Below, in pieces: positions 6,614-13,871 of a stretch of 22,463 nucleotides of DNA. The translations under genes and the position numbers were made by a program. Origin of the DNA: a virus; the IMG/VR virus record IMGVR_UViG_3300046809_000137, positions 1 to 22,463 of that record; one strand, 5' to 3'. Under the pieces are notes generated by a model. The model was not told where the DNA came from and made no database searches. It saw only the letters and a program-made list of their open reading frames with translations. Position 1 is the stretch's first letter. Every line of letters starts with the position of its first letter.

Positions 6614-9600
6614 TCAGCGCTTGTAGGCGGCGTATGTCGTGGAGTTGCGCATGCCGAGCTTGAGCATCGACGACTCGACGACGTCCCGCAGATTTCGTTC
6701 CGTCATGACGTGGCCCTCGACAGTGAGGTGGAGGTGGTTGTGGACCACCGCTCCGCCCCCGCCGCCCGCCACGGCGAGGCCGGCACCCCCGAACCCTCCT
6801 TCCCCCACCACGGAACTCGCCAGCCGGCCGATGGCCCGCGTGGCGTGCTCGGCGCCGCTGTCGACCCCCTTGGCGAGGCCTTGCGGGATCCAGGTTCCGA
6901 TCTCCGCGAATACGGTGCTGGGGGACTTGATGCCGAGGGCCTTCTTGATGGCCTTCTCCATAGATTTGGCGATCTTCATCATCTGCTTCTCGATCGCCTT
7001 CTCCTGCGACTGCAAGCCCTTGACGAGACCCTGGGCGGCCTTGATTCCGGCCCCATACATACTGTCCGCAACGGCCTTCCCTGCACTGGTGGCAGCAGAC
7101 TTGGTGGTGTTGTTCAGGCTGTTGATCTGCTTGATCTGGGACGCCGACGCGTTCTGGAGCGCCGCCGCGGTGGCCCCGCCCTGGTCCACGCCGGCCGCCG
7201 CGATCTGTGCGATCAGATCGGAGGACAGCCCCTTCTTCTTCAGAGCCTGCAACTCGGCCGCGAACTGCACGGCCTTGGCCATCTGGTCGCGCATTTTGTT
7301 GACGACGTCCTGCGCGGTCAGCGCGAAGCCTTCCTGGGGGGCGTCGGTGACGATGGAGAAGCCCTGCATGACGCCGTCGGCAACCGACTTGACCTCGTCG
7401 GACCATTCCTTCTGGAGGGTGGCCAGCCTGGTCTGCGCCGACTTCAGCTTCGCGGCGACACTGTCCCTCTTGGCCGCGAGGCCGCGCAGGATCTTGTCTT
7501 CCTTGTGGGCGTAGCTCTCAAGGCGCTTGATGGCCTTCTCGTGAGAAGCCACCCACTTGTTGGAGACGCCCTTGTGGCCCTTCTGGTCGGCGACCTTGTT
7601 GTAGGTCTGGATGAGCAGCGACTCGATGCGCCGCGTTGCGGCCTTCACCTTCGCCATCGACCCGGTGAGGCCGTCGACGAGGCCCTCGTTGATGTAGATG
7701 CCGAGGCTGCGGAACACTTTCGACGGAGAGCTGATACCCATGGCGCTCTTGAAGGCACTGACTGCGCCGTGCGCGATGTTGGACAGCACTGACGACACGG
7801 AGACCGATTTGATGCCGCTTATCAGACCTTCGATCAGGGCCCGTCCCGCGCTGGTCAGCAGGTTGGCGAAACTGGAGCCCACATGCCGGAGCAGCGAGAC
7901 CGTGTCGCTCATCTGCTGGCCGACCAGCTTCTTCAGGTCGCCCCAGACCCGGGACCACTTGCCGGTGATCAGATCGAGAACCAGGCCGATCGTGTTCAGC
8001 ACCAGGTGCATCGCGGTCGTCGTGATGCCGGAGATGAGCGCCCAGGCCGTTTTCACGGTGGCCCCGACGACGCGCCACGTCGACTTCCAGGACGACGCCA
8101 GGATCGACAGCATCGGCCGCATGACGTTCGTCCACCAGGTTTTCGCGATCAGCCCGACGGCTCCGAAGGCGACCTTGGCGATCGTTTCGATCTGCGCGCC
8201 GTGGACCTTCCACCAGGCGGTCAGGTCCGCGATCCGGGCCTTCACCCACGCGATCACGTTCGTGTTGAACCAGTGGACGAGCGTCTGTACGCCCTTGACC
8301 ATCGAGTTCCAGGCGCCGACGAAGGTCTGCTTGTGCGCGGTGAACCATGTCACCAGTGCTTGGAAGCCCCGCTTGATGAGCGGGAGCACGCTGGTCACGA
8401 ACCAGCGGACGACTGTTGCTGTGGCCTGCCAAGCCACCTTGAAGACGGTGCCCAGAACGCGGGCGAGATCGTTGACGATCCGGCGGAACGTTGCGAAGTG
8501 GTTGTAGGCGTATACGAGGGCCGCGCCCACGGCCATGATTCCGGCCGCGATCAGCAACTCCGGCCCCAGGGCCGCGTACAGGGCACCCCCGAGGGCGATG
8601 ACCGCTGCGACCAGGGTGGTGCCCAGCGCGCCCGCGAGGGCCATCACGGCACCCTTGTGCTGCGACAGCCAGGTCACCCCGGTGCGGATCCAGCCGAGGA
8701 ACGTCTGCACATAGGGCAGCAGCATCGTGCCGAGGCGGATGCCCATGTTGACCAGGGCGGCCTCGGTCTGCTGCAGCTGAGTGCGGAACGTCTTCTGCGT
8801 CTTCGCCCACGATGCGTCGAACGCTGATTCCTTCGACGCCTTCTGGATGTCCCCGAACTTGGTCTTCAGACCGTCCAGGTTCTGCATCAGCGACATGATC
8901 GCCTTGTCGCTGCGGCCACCGCCGAAGATCTTCGCCAGGACCGAATCCGCCTCCGTGCCGCTGACCCCGGCCTTCTCCAGCGACGTCTTCAGATCGGTGA
9001 GCGCCACGTAGAGGCCGTCAGGCTTCTTCAAGTCCATGGCCAGCCGGTTCTGCGTGATCCCGGCCTTTTCCATCGCCGACTGCATCGCCGCGCTCGACGC
9101 ATGCACATCCGTCGATGCCACACCGAGCGCCGTCAGCATTTTCGTGGCCTTCTGCGACGGCGTGGTCATCATCGAGATGCCCATCGTCAACCGCGTCGCC
9201 GCAACCTCCGCGCTGTTGCCGCGGTCCGTCAGGTAGGCGAGGCCGGAACCCATCGAGTTGACGGAGATCCCCATCTGCGCGGCCGTCGGCGCCCAGTTCT
9301 TGATGGACTCGTTGAAGTCCTGGAAACGCATGTCGCCCTGGCCGACGATGGCATTCAGGCTGGCCATCGTCTGCTTCGCCGACGTCGCCGGGAAGTTGAA
9401 CGCCTTCATCACGCTGGATAGCGAGTAGGTGGTGTCCTCCAGCGACGCGCCGGAGATCTTCGCCTCCTTCGCGGACTCCGTCACCACCGCCAGCGCCGAC
9501 TTCAAGTCCAGGCCGGCGGAGATCGGGTGGTAGAGGGCCTCGGCCATCTGCGTGCCCGTGAAGCCGACCTGGGTGCCGAGCTTCAGCACCTGCTCGTTGA

Positions 9601-9889
9601 GCTGAGAGGAGGTCAGCCCAACCTTCTTCAGCTGGTCGTTCGTCAGCCCGGCCGCCGTCTGGAGGCGGGTCATGTGCTCCTGGAAGTTGGCGGCGGCCTT
9701 CACCGATGCGACGCCGATCGCGATCGTTGCCGCACCGGCGATCATGCCGAACCCGGCGAGTTTCTTGAACGCGCCGCCCATACGGGAGGTGGCGGCCTCG
9801 CCCTCGGCGGCGGCCCCCTTCATGCCCGCCTTGAAGGGGGCAGTCACCGCGCGGAGGACTACGTAGAGGTCTCCGACTTCACTGCCCAT
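6614..9889 (-). CDS. Tape measure protein
   Basis: A 1091-residue protein, by far the longest helical gene, placed after the tail chaperones as expected. It fixes tail length by spanning the tube and may help DNA cross the membrane. Residues 70-345 match the TP901-type tail tape measure core (EALYHPISAGLDL, KNWAPTAAQMGIS, ATRLTMGISMMTTPSQKATKML). Hydrophobic segments lie at about 44-66 and 413-462 (two or more membrane-spanning stretches). The C-terminal half is Lys/Ala-rich helix with two copies of a GIxSPSxVFxxIGxxI module, and the last part is a Gly-rich turn (GGGGGAVVHNHLHL) before a short beta end. ATG at 9889 has GAGGGG ten bases upstream. If about 1.5 angstroms per residue applies, the tail would be near 160 nm, an estimate only. 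Confidence 0.93.
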   Translation of the reverse strand: MGSEVGDLYVVLRAVTAPFKAGMKGAAAEGEAATSRMGGAFKKLAGFGMIAGAATIAIGVASVKAAANFQEHMTRLQTAAGLTNDQLKKVGLTSSQLNEQVLKLGTQVGFTGTQMAEALYHPISAGLDLKSALAVVTESAKEAKISGASLEDTTYSLSSVMKAFNFPATSAKQTMASLNAIVGQGDMRFQDFNESIKNWAPTAAQMGISVNSMGSGLAYLTDRGNSAEVAATRLTMGISMMTTPSQKATKMLTALGVASTDVHASSAAMQSAMEKAGITQNRLAMDLKKPDGLYVALTDLKTSLEKAGVSGTEADSVLAKIFGGGRSDKAIMSLMQNLDGLKTKFGDIQKASKESAFDASWAKTQKTFRTQLQQTEAALVNMGIRLGTMLLPYVQTFLGWIRTGVTWLSQHKGAVMALAGALGTTLVAAVIALGGALYAALGPELLIAAGIMAVGAALVYAYNHFATFRRIVNDLARVLGTVFKVAWQATATVVRWFVTSVLPLIKRGFQALVTWFTAHKQTFVGAWNSMVKGVQTLVHWFNTNVIAWVKARIADLTAWWKVHGAQIETIAKVAFGAVGLIAKTWWTNVMRPMLSILASSWKSTWRVVGATVKTAWALISGITTTAMHLVLNTIGLVLDLITGKWSRVWGDLKKLVGQQMSDTVSLLRHVGSSFANLLTSAGRALIEGLISGIKSVSVSSVLSNIAHGAVSAFKSAMGISSPSKVFRSLGIYINEGLVDGLTGSMAKVKAATRRIESLLIQTYNKVADQKGHKGVSNKWVASHEKAIKRLESYAHKEDKILRGLAAKRDSVAAKLKSAQTRLATLQKEWSDEVKSVADGVMQGFSIVTDAPQEGFALTAQDVVNKMRDQMAKAVQFAAELQALKKKGLSSDLIAQIAAAGVDQGGATAAALQNASASQIKQINSLNNTTKSAATSAGKAVADSMYGAGIKAAQGLVKGLQSQEKAIEKQMMKIAKSMEKAIKKALGIKSPSTVFAEIGTWIPQGLAKGVDSGAEHATRAIGRLASSVVGEGGFGGAGLAVAGGGGGAVVHNHLHLTVEGHVMTERNLRDVVESSMLKLGMRNSTTYAAYKR

Positions 9890-9972
9890 CGCGGGTGCAC
9901 CCCTCTTCCCTCAGGCCGATCAGGAGAGGTGTGGCGCAGGCGGGTGCAGCGAAGAGCGCCGGGCCGGCGGGG

Positions 9973-10437
9973 CTAGAACACGCGGCCCCATGCCGAGCCG
10001 TACAGCCGGTTGTAGATCGTCACCGCGCTGATGCGGCAGGCGAACTCGGCCGCCGGCTTCAGCCACGGATAGGTGGCCCCATTCCTGAGGCCGGTCTCCA
10101 GGTAGTAGCCGTACTTGTCGGCCGGCGTGGGGCGGGTCCCGTAGGGCGGGGTGAAGCCGAGCGTGGGTCCGACTTTCGTGATCCAGCCGAAGCCGTACTT
10201 CTCGATCGGCGTGTGCCCAATGGACTTCTTGAGCGTTCCCGAGATGACCGCGGGCCCGGCGCCGGGGTGGGCCGGGGTTTTGGTGCCGTACCTATGTCTG
10301 CCGACGGAGGCGTTGATGCGGGCCTGGCGTTCGACGGCGAGGGCGAGCGGTTCGAGCGCCAGGCGGGTGCGTGCGTCGCCCTCGACGGCGAGTTTCGCGA
10401 ACCCGGCGGTGAAGACGCCTGGCCTGAGTTCCGTCAC
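9973..10437 (-). CDS. HK97 gp10-like head-tail/tail completion protein
   Basis: A 154-residue protein. The pattern SGTLKKSIG followed by YGYYLETGLRNGATYPWLKPA resembles the HK97 gp10-like family (…G.L..SI…Y…vE.Gt…P.FL.PA), small proteins that complete or connect the head-tail interface. The GTG at 10437 shares four bases (GTGA) with the end of a short overlapping frame and lies 13 bases after the stop of the chaperone extension, with GGGGTG upstream. A longer frame reaching to 10548 overlaps the chaperone coding sequence and is not preferred. Its position between tail chaperones and tape measure is unusual: gp10-like genes normally sit upstream of the major tail gene. Confidence 0.7.
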   Translation of the reverse strand: MTELRPGVFTAGFAKLAVEGDARTRLALEPLALAVERQARINASVGRHRYGTKTPAHPGAGPAVISGTLKKSIGHTPIEKYGFGWITKVGPTLGFTPPYGTRPTPADKYGYYLETGLRNGATYPWLKPAAEFACRISAVTIYNRLYGSAWGRVF

Positions 10438-10450
10438 TCGGTCACCCCGT

Positions 10451-10711
10451 CTACGGCTGGCGTTGGGCCTTGGTGCGCTCGCGCTGCGCCTGTCGTTCCT
10501 CGTGCTCGGCGGCCATGTTGAGGAAGTCGAGGGCGTATCGGCGCACATACCAGGGGGTGGCCTGCAGCTCGTCCCATGACCAGCCCATGCGTTTCATCAG
10601 CAGGAAGTCGGACCATTCGGCCGGGGCTGTGTCGCCGCCCCACGTGCCCTCGATGATGGACTCAACGGGGATGAGGACGTCCTCGTAGTACGGCGAGCCC
10701 GGCCCTACTGA
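10451..10711 (-). CDS. Tail assembly chaperone extension (GT product, made by -1 frameshift)
   Basis: An 86-codon reading frame in -1 relation to the first chaperone gene, open from the slippery site to TAG at 10453-10451. It has no good start of its own at its 5' end, and reads SVGPGSPYYEDVLIPVES..., then an acidic/aromatic helix region (AEWSDFLLMKRMGWSWDEL, WYVRRYALDFLNMAAEHEE) with a basic end (RERTKAQRQP). This matches the lambda T/actinophage second-chaperone pattern, in which the fusion protein contacts the tape measure while the short form coats it. Expected full fusion: 132 residues of the first frame plus 86, giving 218. The function comes from position and the shift signal, not from sequence recognition. 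Confidence 0.8.
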   Translation of the reverse strand, partial: SVGPGSPYYEDVLIPVESIIEGTWGGDTAPAEWSDFLLMKRMGWSWDELQATPWYVRRYALDFLNMAAEHEERQAQRERTKAQRQP

Positions 10712-11106
10712 GGGTTTGTGACGCGCTGCACCTCATCCATGAGGCGGCCGAGGATGGCCATGGGGAGGCGGCCGACAGCGTCGGGAGTGACCTTGCCGAA
10801 ACGTTGCTGGGTGCCGATGCCGAGGCTCGCGAAGAGGGCTTCCGGGTCGGCGTCGGCGTCGACTTCCAGGGCGTCGGCGGGGTCGAAAACTTCGTAGACC
10901 TTCCAGGCGACGATCAGACCGGCCAGGAGTTTGTAGCTGGCCGCCAGGCCGTCCTTCGGGTTGAGGGGCTCACCCTTGTCGTTGAGCGGGACGTCCTCAG
11001 GGGAGAGCATGTCGGGGGGCAGGAGCTGCGGGTTCTTGATGAGGACGCTGACGTCGTCGCCGAGTTCGGGGAATGTCAGCAGCCTGTAGGGCTCGGTGTA
11101 GCTCAC
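10705..11106 (-). CDS. Tail assembly chaperone, short form (G-like)
   Basis: A 133-residue protein between the major tail protein and tape measure genes, the fixed place of the G-like chaperone in siphoviruses. The GTG at 11106 has AAGGAG seven bases upstream. An N-terminal extension to 11181 would run through a hairpin and is rejected. The protein is acidic and helical, with a DALEVDADADPEALFASLG region and a C-terminal helix PMAILGRLMDEVQRV. It should bind the tape measure and keep it soluble until the tail tube polymerises. A -1 slippery heptamer near its end yields the longer GT form. Confidence 0.85.
   Translation of the reverse strand: MSYTEPYRLLTFPELGDDVSVLIKNPQLLPPDMLSPEDVPLNDKGEPLNPKDGLAASYKLLAGLIVAWKVYEVFDPADALEVDADADPEALFASLGIGTQQRFGKVTPDAVGRLPMAILGRLMDEVQRVTNPQ
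10711..10717 (-). promoter_or_regulatory. -1 ribosomal frameshift heptamer A-AAC-CCT
   Basis: The minus strand reads A AAC CCT in the first chaperone's frame, a canonical X XXY YYZ slippery sequence two codons before its TAG stop (CAG TAG follow). After slipping to AAA CCC the ribosome enters the -1 frame, which stays open for 86 codons. The GC-rich DNA just downstream could form a stimulating structure, which I did not fold. Confidence 0.85.
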
Positions 11107-11145
11107 GGTGGTTCTCCTTGCGGGTGAGGACGTTGAGGGCGTAGA

Positions 11146-11189
11146 CCCTGGCCGTGCCGCGACGCCCTCATGCGCGGGCACGGCCAGGG
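11146..11189 (-). terminator. Strong hairpin behind the major tail protein gene
   Basis: A perfect 13-bp stem (11146-11158 with 11177-11189, CCCTGGCCGTGCC / GGCACGGCCAGGG), extendable by three pairs past one bulged base, lies ten bases after the major tail protein stop. No U-tract follows on the transcribed strand, so it may be a partial terminator, or a 3' stabiliser for the tail protein mRNA. Confidence 0.6.
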
Positions 11190-11191
11190 AG

Positions 11192-11205
11192 TTACTGATC
11201 AGTAA
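11192..11205. repeat. 14-bp perfect palindrome at the major tail protein stop
   Basis: TTACTGATCAGTAA reads the same on both strands and contains the TGA stop of the major tail gene (11201-11199). It could be a protein-binding site or chance; its AT content is far above the surroundings. Confidence 0.5.
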
Positions 11206-12362
11206 GCAGCGGCGGTGTAGTTCTTCAGCACGGCCTGCACCGAACCCGAGTCGGTGGCGTTGTAGATGCCGTTGATCGAGAAGTCGGCCGCCACATAGGT
11301 GCCACTGATGTCCGGCTTGCCCTTCGACCAGCCGCCCTGTGTCGTCGTCAGCGTCAGCGACGACCCGTTCGCATCGACACCGGCGCCGACCGGGGCGGTG
11401 AGCGCCATCGTCGTCGGGTTGCCCTGCAGGGCCTGCAGGTAGAGGTTGTAGTCGACGTCGGACTCGTAGATCGCCTTGTAGGTGATGTCCGCGTCGAGGA
11501 CGCCGGAGAACACCTCACGCGGCTGCTGCGTGCCGTTACTCGCATGGATGGCCTCGATGGGCCGCTTCAGCGCCAGCTCGTAGGACAGGCCGCGCGTCGA
11601 GGTGGCGCCCGCATTGGTCATGGCGAACTGCCAGCCCAGCAGCGGCGCAGGCTGCGAGAACGCGGGCGTGAACGGGCCCGCCTGGATGGCAGGGATCCAC
11701 CCCATGTACTTGGCGCTGCAGGTGACGATGCCCTTCGGGTCCACCTTGAGGCTGACGTCGGAGAGCATGCAGCCGGTGTAGCCCCACGCCTCCAGCACGT
11801 TCGACTCGGTGATCGAGTACGTCGGCTTCGCGACGGTCGCCGACTGCTTGAACGTGTGCGTCGTCTGCGAGACGACCGCCACGGCCGAGGTGTGGGCATA
11901 CGTCAGGCCGGTGGCGGGGGTGGCGATGGGGATCGTGTACGGGCCGGACCCGGTGGGGGTGCCGGTGGTGGCGTACTCGATCTTCGTACCGGTGTCGATC
12001 ATGATGGTGGAGCCGAGAGGAATCGACGCCGCCACACTGATCGATGTGGCCCCGGCGATCGTCGAGGCGGACAGGGTCGTCGAGATGCCCGCCGACACGG
12101 TGTCCGGCCCGATGATCCGCAGGGCGTAGCCGAGCGCGTCCGGGTAGCCGTTGAACTCAAGGTCGACCGTCGAGTCCCCGGCGCCCTGGTAGAGGCCCTG
12201 CAGGTTGGAGTCGTTGCTGCGGTACGACGTGTCCTGCAACTGGTCGTAGTTGATCTCGGGGTCGATTTTCGTGCAGGCCAGGAAGTACGAGGGCGTCACC
12301 CACGTGCCCTGCACAGTCTCCTTCGCGAGGCCCACATATCCGAGCCGTCCCAGCAGCGTCAC
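11199..12362 (-). CDS. Major tail tube protein with inserted beta module
   Basis: A 387-residue, beta-rich protein placed directly before the chaperone pair, as the tail tube protein is. The start region (GYVGLAKETVQGTWVTPSYFL) is typical of actinophage tube proteins of the 'KE..G..v.P..f' type. Residues 95-165 hold an extra beta module (AGATSISVAASIPLGSTIMID ... GLTYAHTSAVAVV) that may project from the tube. The C-terminal part (ADFSINGIYNATD...) closes the tube fold. GTG at 12362 overlaps the preceding stop by four bases (GTGA), with GAAGGTGAG upstream. A strong hairpin follows the gene. It should polymerise into the hollow tail tube around the tape measure. Confidence 0.85.
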   Translation of the reverse strand: MTLLGRLGYVGLAKETVQGTWVTPSYFLACTKIDPEINYDQLQDTSYRSNDSNLQGLYQGAGDSTVDLEFNGYPDALGYALRIIGPDTVSAGISTTLSASTIAGATSISVAASIPLGSTIMIDTGTKIEYATTGTPTGSGPYTIPIATPATGLTYAHTSAVAVVSQTTHTFKQSATVAKPTYSITESNVLEAWGYTGCMLSDVSLKVDPKGIVTCSAKYMGWIPAIQAGPFTPAFSQPAPLLGWQFAMTNAGATSTRGLSYELALKRPIEAIHASNGTQQPREVFSGVLDADITYKAIYESDVDYNLYLQALQGNPTTMALTAPVGAGVDANGSSLTLTTTQGGWSKGKPDISGTYVAADFSINGIYNATDSGSVQAVLKNYTAAAY

Positions 12363-12619
12363 CGCGACTCACCTTCGTCCTTCGTGTCGGTGTCCGCGGT
12401 GGTGGTGCGCTTCCTGGTGGGCTTCGGCGTCTCGTCGGCCTTCGCCTCGGCCTTCGGCGCCTCGACTGCCGTCCAGCCGTCGAGGAGCGCCGGGAAGGTG
12501 GCCTCGTCGCCCGGCAGGACGGCGTAGGCCGGGTGGCCTTCGGTCTCGGCGACGTTGTAGATGTAGGGGGTGGTGTTGCGCTGCCGCACCGGAGGCGGCG
12601 TCTCTTCGGACTCGGGCAC
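12359..12619 (-). CDS. Small hypothetical head-tail region protein with charged tail
   Basis: An 86-residue protein that I do not recognise. The GTG at 12619 has AGGAG five bases upstream, and the gene overlaps the major tail start by four bases, so the two are translationally coupled. The first 55 residues (PPVRQRNTTPYIYNVAETEG... VLPGDEATFPALLDGW) look like a short folded unit, and the last 35 are Lys/Glu/Thr-rich and probably disordered (KAEAKADETPKPTRKRTTT). Its place before the tube protein suggests a structural or assembly helper. The ribosome site lies partly in a potential 8-bp stem. Confidence 0.75.
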   Translation of the reverse strand: MPESEETPPPVRQRNTTPYIYNVAETEGHPAYAVLPGDEATFPALLDGWTAVEAPKAEAKADETPKPTRKRTTTADTDTKDEGESR

Positions 12620-12626
12620 GGGGGCT

Positions 12627-12668
12627 CCTCGCGGACATCTGCGGGCATGAAAAAGGGCCCCCGCGAGG
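12627..12668 (-). other. Inverted repeat covering part of the ribosome site of the 86-residue gene
   Basis: CCTCGCGG at 12627-12634 pairs perfectly with CCGCGAGG at 12661-12668. In the mRNA the downstream arm includes AGG of the AGGAG ribosome site for the GTG at 12619. A T5 run (12650-12655 region on the transcribed strand) lies in the loop, so an alternative terminator-like fold is possible but imperfect. Confidence 0.35.
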
Positions 12669-12694
12669 CGAGAGCCAGAAGGAAGGGCGCCGGG

Positions 12695-13186
12695 TCAGGA
12701 CGTGTAGTCCTGGTCGTCCGCCTGGTAGGTGATCGAGCACGTCAGGTCGGCGTTCGCCTGGATGGTCTGTTCCGGGTCCGCGAAGACGACGTTGATCGTC
12801 GTCGGATCCTCGGCGACGGACAGGAATCGCGCCCCGTGGGTCTTGTCCTGGAACAGGCCCGACACGCGCTGGATGACCAACTCAACGGCGACATCCAGGT
12901 CGGCCTGAACGGACTCGGCCTGCCCGGACGACGAGGTTTGCGGCCAGACGATCTGCAGCTCGAACCCGTAATGGTTGATCTTCCGGTTGAAGCCGAAACG
13001 CTCCGCTACGATCGATCGCCGCAGCACGTACAGGGACCGGCGCCGCTTGGCCGGAGTGCGCGGGCGACGCGCCTGCACCACATCGAACGGGCCGCCGTAT
13101 GCCGCCAGCAGCCCAGGCAGACCGTCGGCAGCGTCGTAGGCGGCCAGCCATGCTGCCTCGCGGTCCACGGCATCCGCTGAACTCAC
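12695..13186 (-). CDS. Head-tail joining/tail terminator-position protein (unassigned family)
   Basis: A 163-residue protein starting with GTG at 13186 behind a G-rich GCGGGGG site, 13 bases after the connector gene ends. Seen: a helical N-terminus, a basic patch (RRPRTPAKRRRSLYVLRRS), then alternating strands (INHYGFELQIVWPQ, DLDVAVELVIQRV, TTINVVFADPEQ, DLTCSITYQ). The alpha/beta pattern with repeated strands and its position between the head-tail connector and the tube protein fit a tail terminator or minor joining protein. I cannot tie it to a named family by eye, so this is inference from place and shape. Confidence 0.6.
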   Translation of the reverse strand: MSSADAVDREAAWLAAYDAADGLPGLLAAYGGPFDVVQARRPRTPAKRRRSLYVLRRSIVAERFGFNRKINHYGFELQIVWPQTSSSGQAESVQADLDVAVELVIQRVSGLFQDKTHGARFLSVAEDPTTINVVFADPEQTIQANADLTCSITYQADDQDYTS

Positions 13187-13199
13187 CAGGCACCCCCGC

Positions 13200-13868
13200 T
13201 CACGTGCGCTGGTAGTTGCAAAGGATCTTTTCCGCCTGCGCGGCTAGCGCCCCCTGGTCGTGAGAGAACTGCGTCCCGGCCGGGTCGATCTCACCGAGCG
13301 CGAGGACGGCGGCCTGCAACTTGCCGGCCCGCCCCAGATCCGCCGGGACGGTGGTGTAGCCGCCGTCGTAAACGGTTCGGATCAGGGAGCCGAGCGGGAG
13401 GAACGTGCCGAGCGTGAACCAGATGTGCCCGGAGTCCGGCTCGGCGCCGATCAGCGACGCGGCATTCATGATCTGCGAGCCGCCGTATGACCGCAGAATG
13501 GTGACCTGCAGGCCGGAGTAGGTCCACATGTCCGGGTAGCGGCCGGCGAACTCGTTGAGCCACACGTGCCGGACCTGGTCGCCAGCACCGAGCGCATTGG
13601 AGTACGACCTGCCGAGAGTCCCCTGAAGGTCCATGGGGAGGTTCGCGGCATCGGTGTACTCATCCGGGTCGATGCCCGTCGCCCTGTGAGTCTCCGGCAG
13701 GCCCGTGAAAGGCGCCAGGCGGCGTCCGCACATGCCCTCACACTGCCGGGTGGACTCGATCATCAACTGATCGAGGGCGTCCGCACTGTAGTCGCGGACC
13801 AGGTCGGCGAACTGCCCGGTCTGCATGTCCGCCGAGGTCGCAAGCGGGACCGGAGAGTCCGCGGCCAT
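13200..13868 (-). CDS. Head-tail connector (adaptor) protein
   Basis: A 222-residue protein in the position of the gp6/gp15-like adaptor that docks under the portal. The N-terminal helices (FADLVRDYSADALDQLMIESTRQCEGMCGRRL) and the later GDQVRHVWLNEFAGR and LRSYGG pieces fit a small helical connector with a beta extension; the central part (about 55-175) is longer than in HK97 gp6 and probably carries an extra beta domain. ATG at 13868 has GAGGAG six bases upstream, overlapping the end of the preceding gene. Cysteines at the N-terminus (CEGMCG) are a common feature of actinophage adaptors in my recollection. Assignment is moderate. Confidence 0.65.
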   Translation of the reverse strand: MAADSPVPLATSADMQTGQFADLVRDYSADALDQLMIESTRQCEGMCGRRLAPFTGLPETHRATGIDPDEYTDAANLPMDLQGTLGRSYSNALGAGDQVRHVWLNEFAGRYPDMWTYSGLQVTILRSYGGSQIMNAASLIGAEPDSGHIWFTLGTFLPLGSLIRTVYDGGYTTVPADLGRAGKLQAAVLALGEIDPAGTQFSHDQGALAAQAEKILCNYQRT

Positions 13869-13871
13869 CGG

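Noticed and set aside
9893-9948. GGGTGCACCC palindrome and inverted GGGTGCA copies before the tape measure start, considered as a regulatory element
   Set aside because: The arms are short (7 bp) and 39 bases apart; in this base composition they may be chance, and no gene-control role is evident.
10434-10643. 69-codon ORF as the second tail chaperone gene
   Set aside because: It is in a different frame from the slippery-site product, its protein is Arg/Pro/Gly-rich, and the -1 frame from 10711 to 10451 gives a sensible protein.
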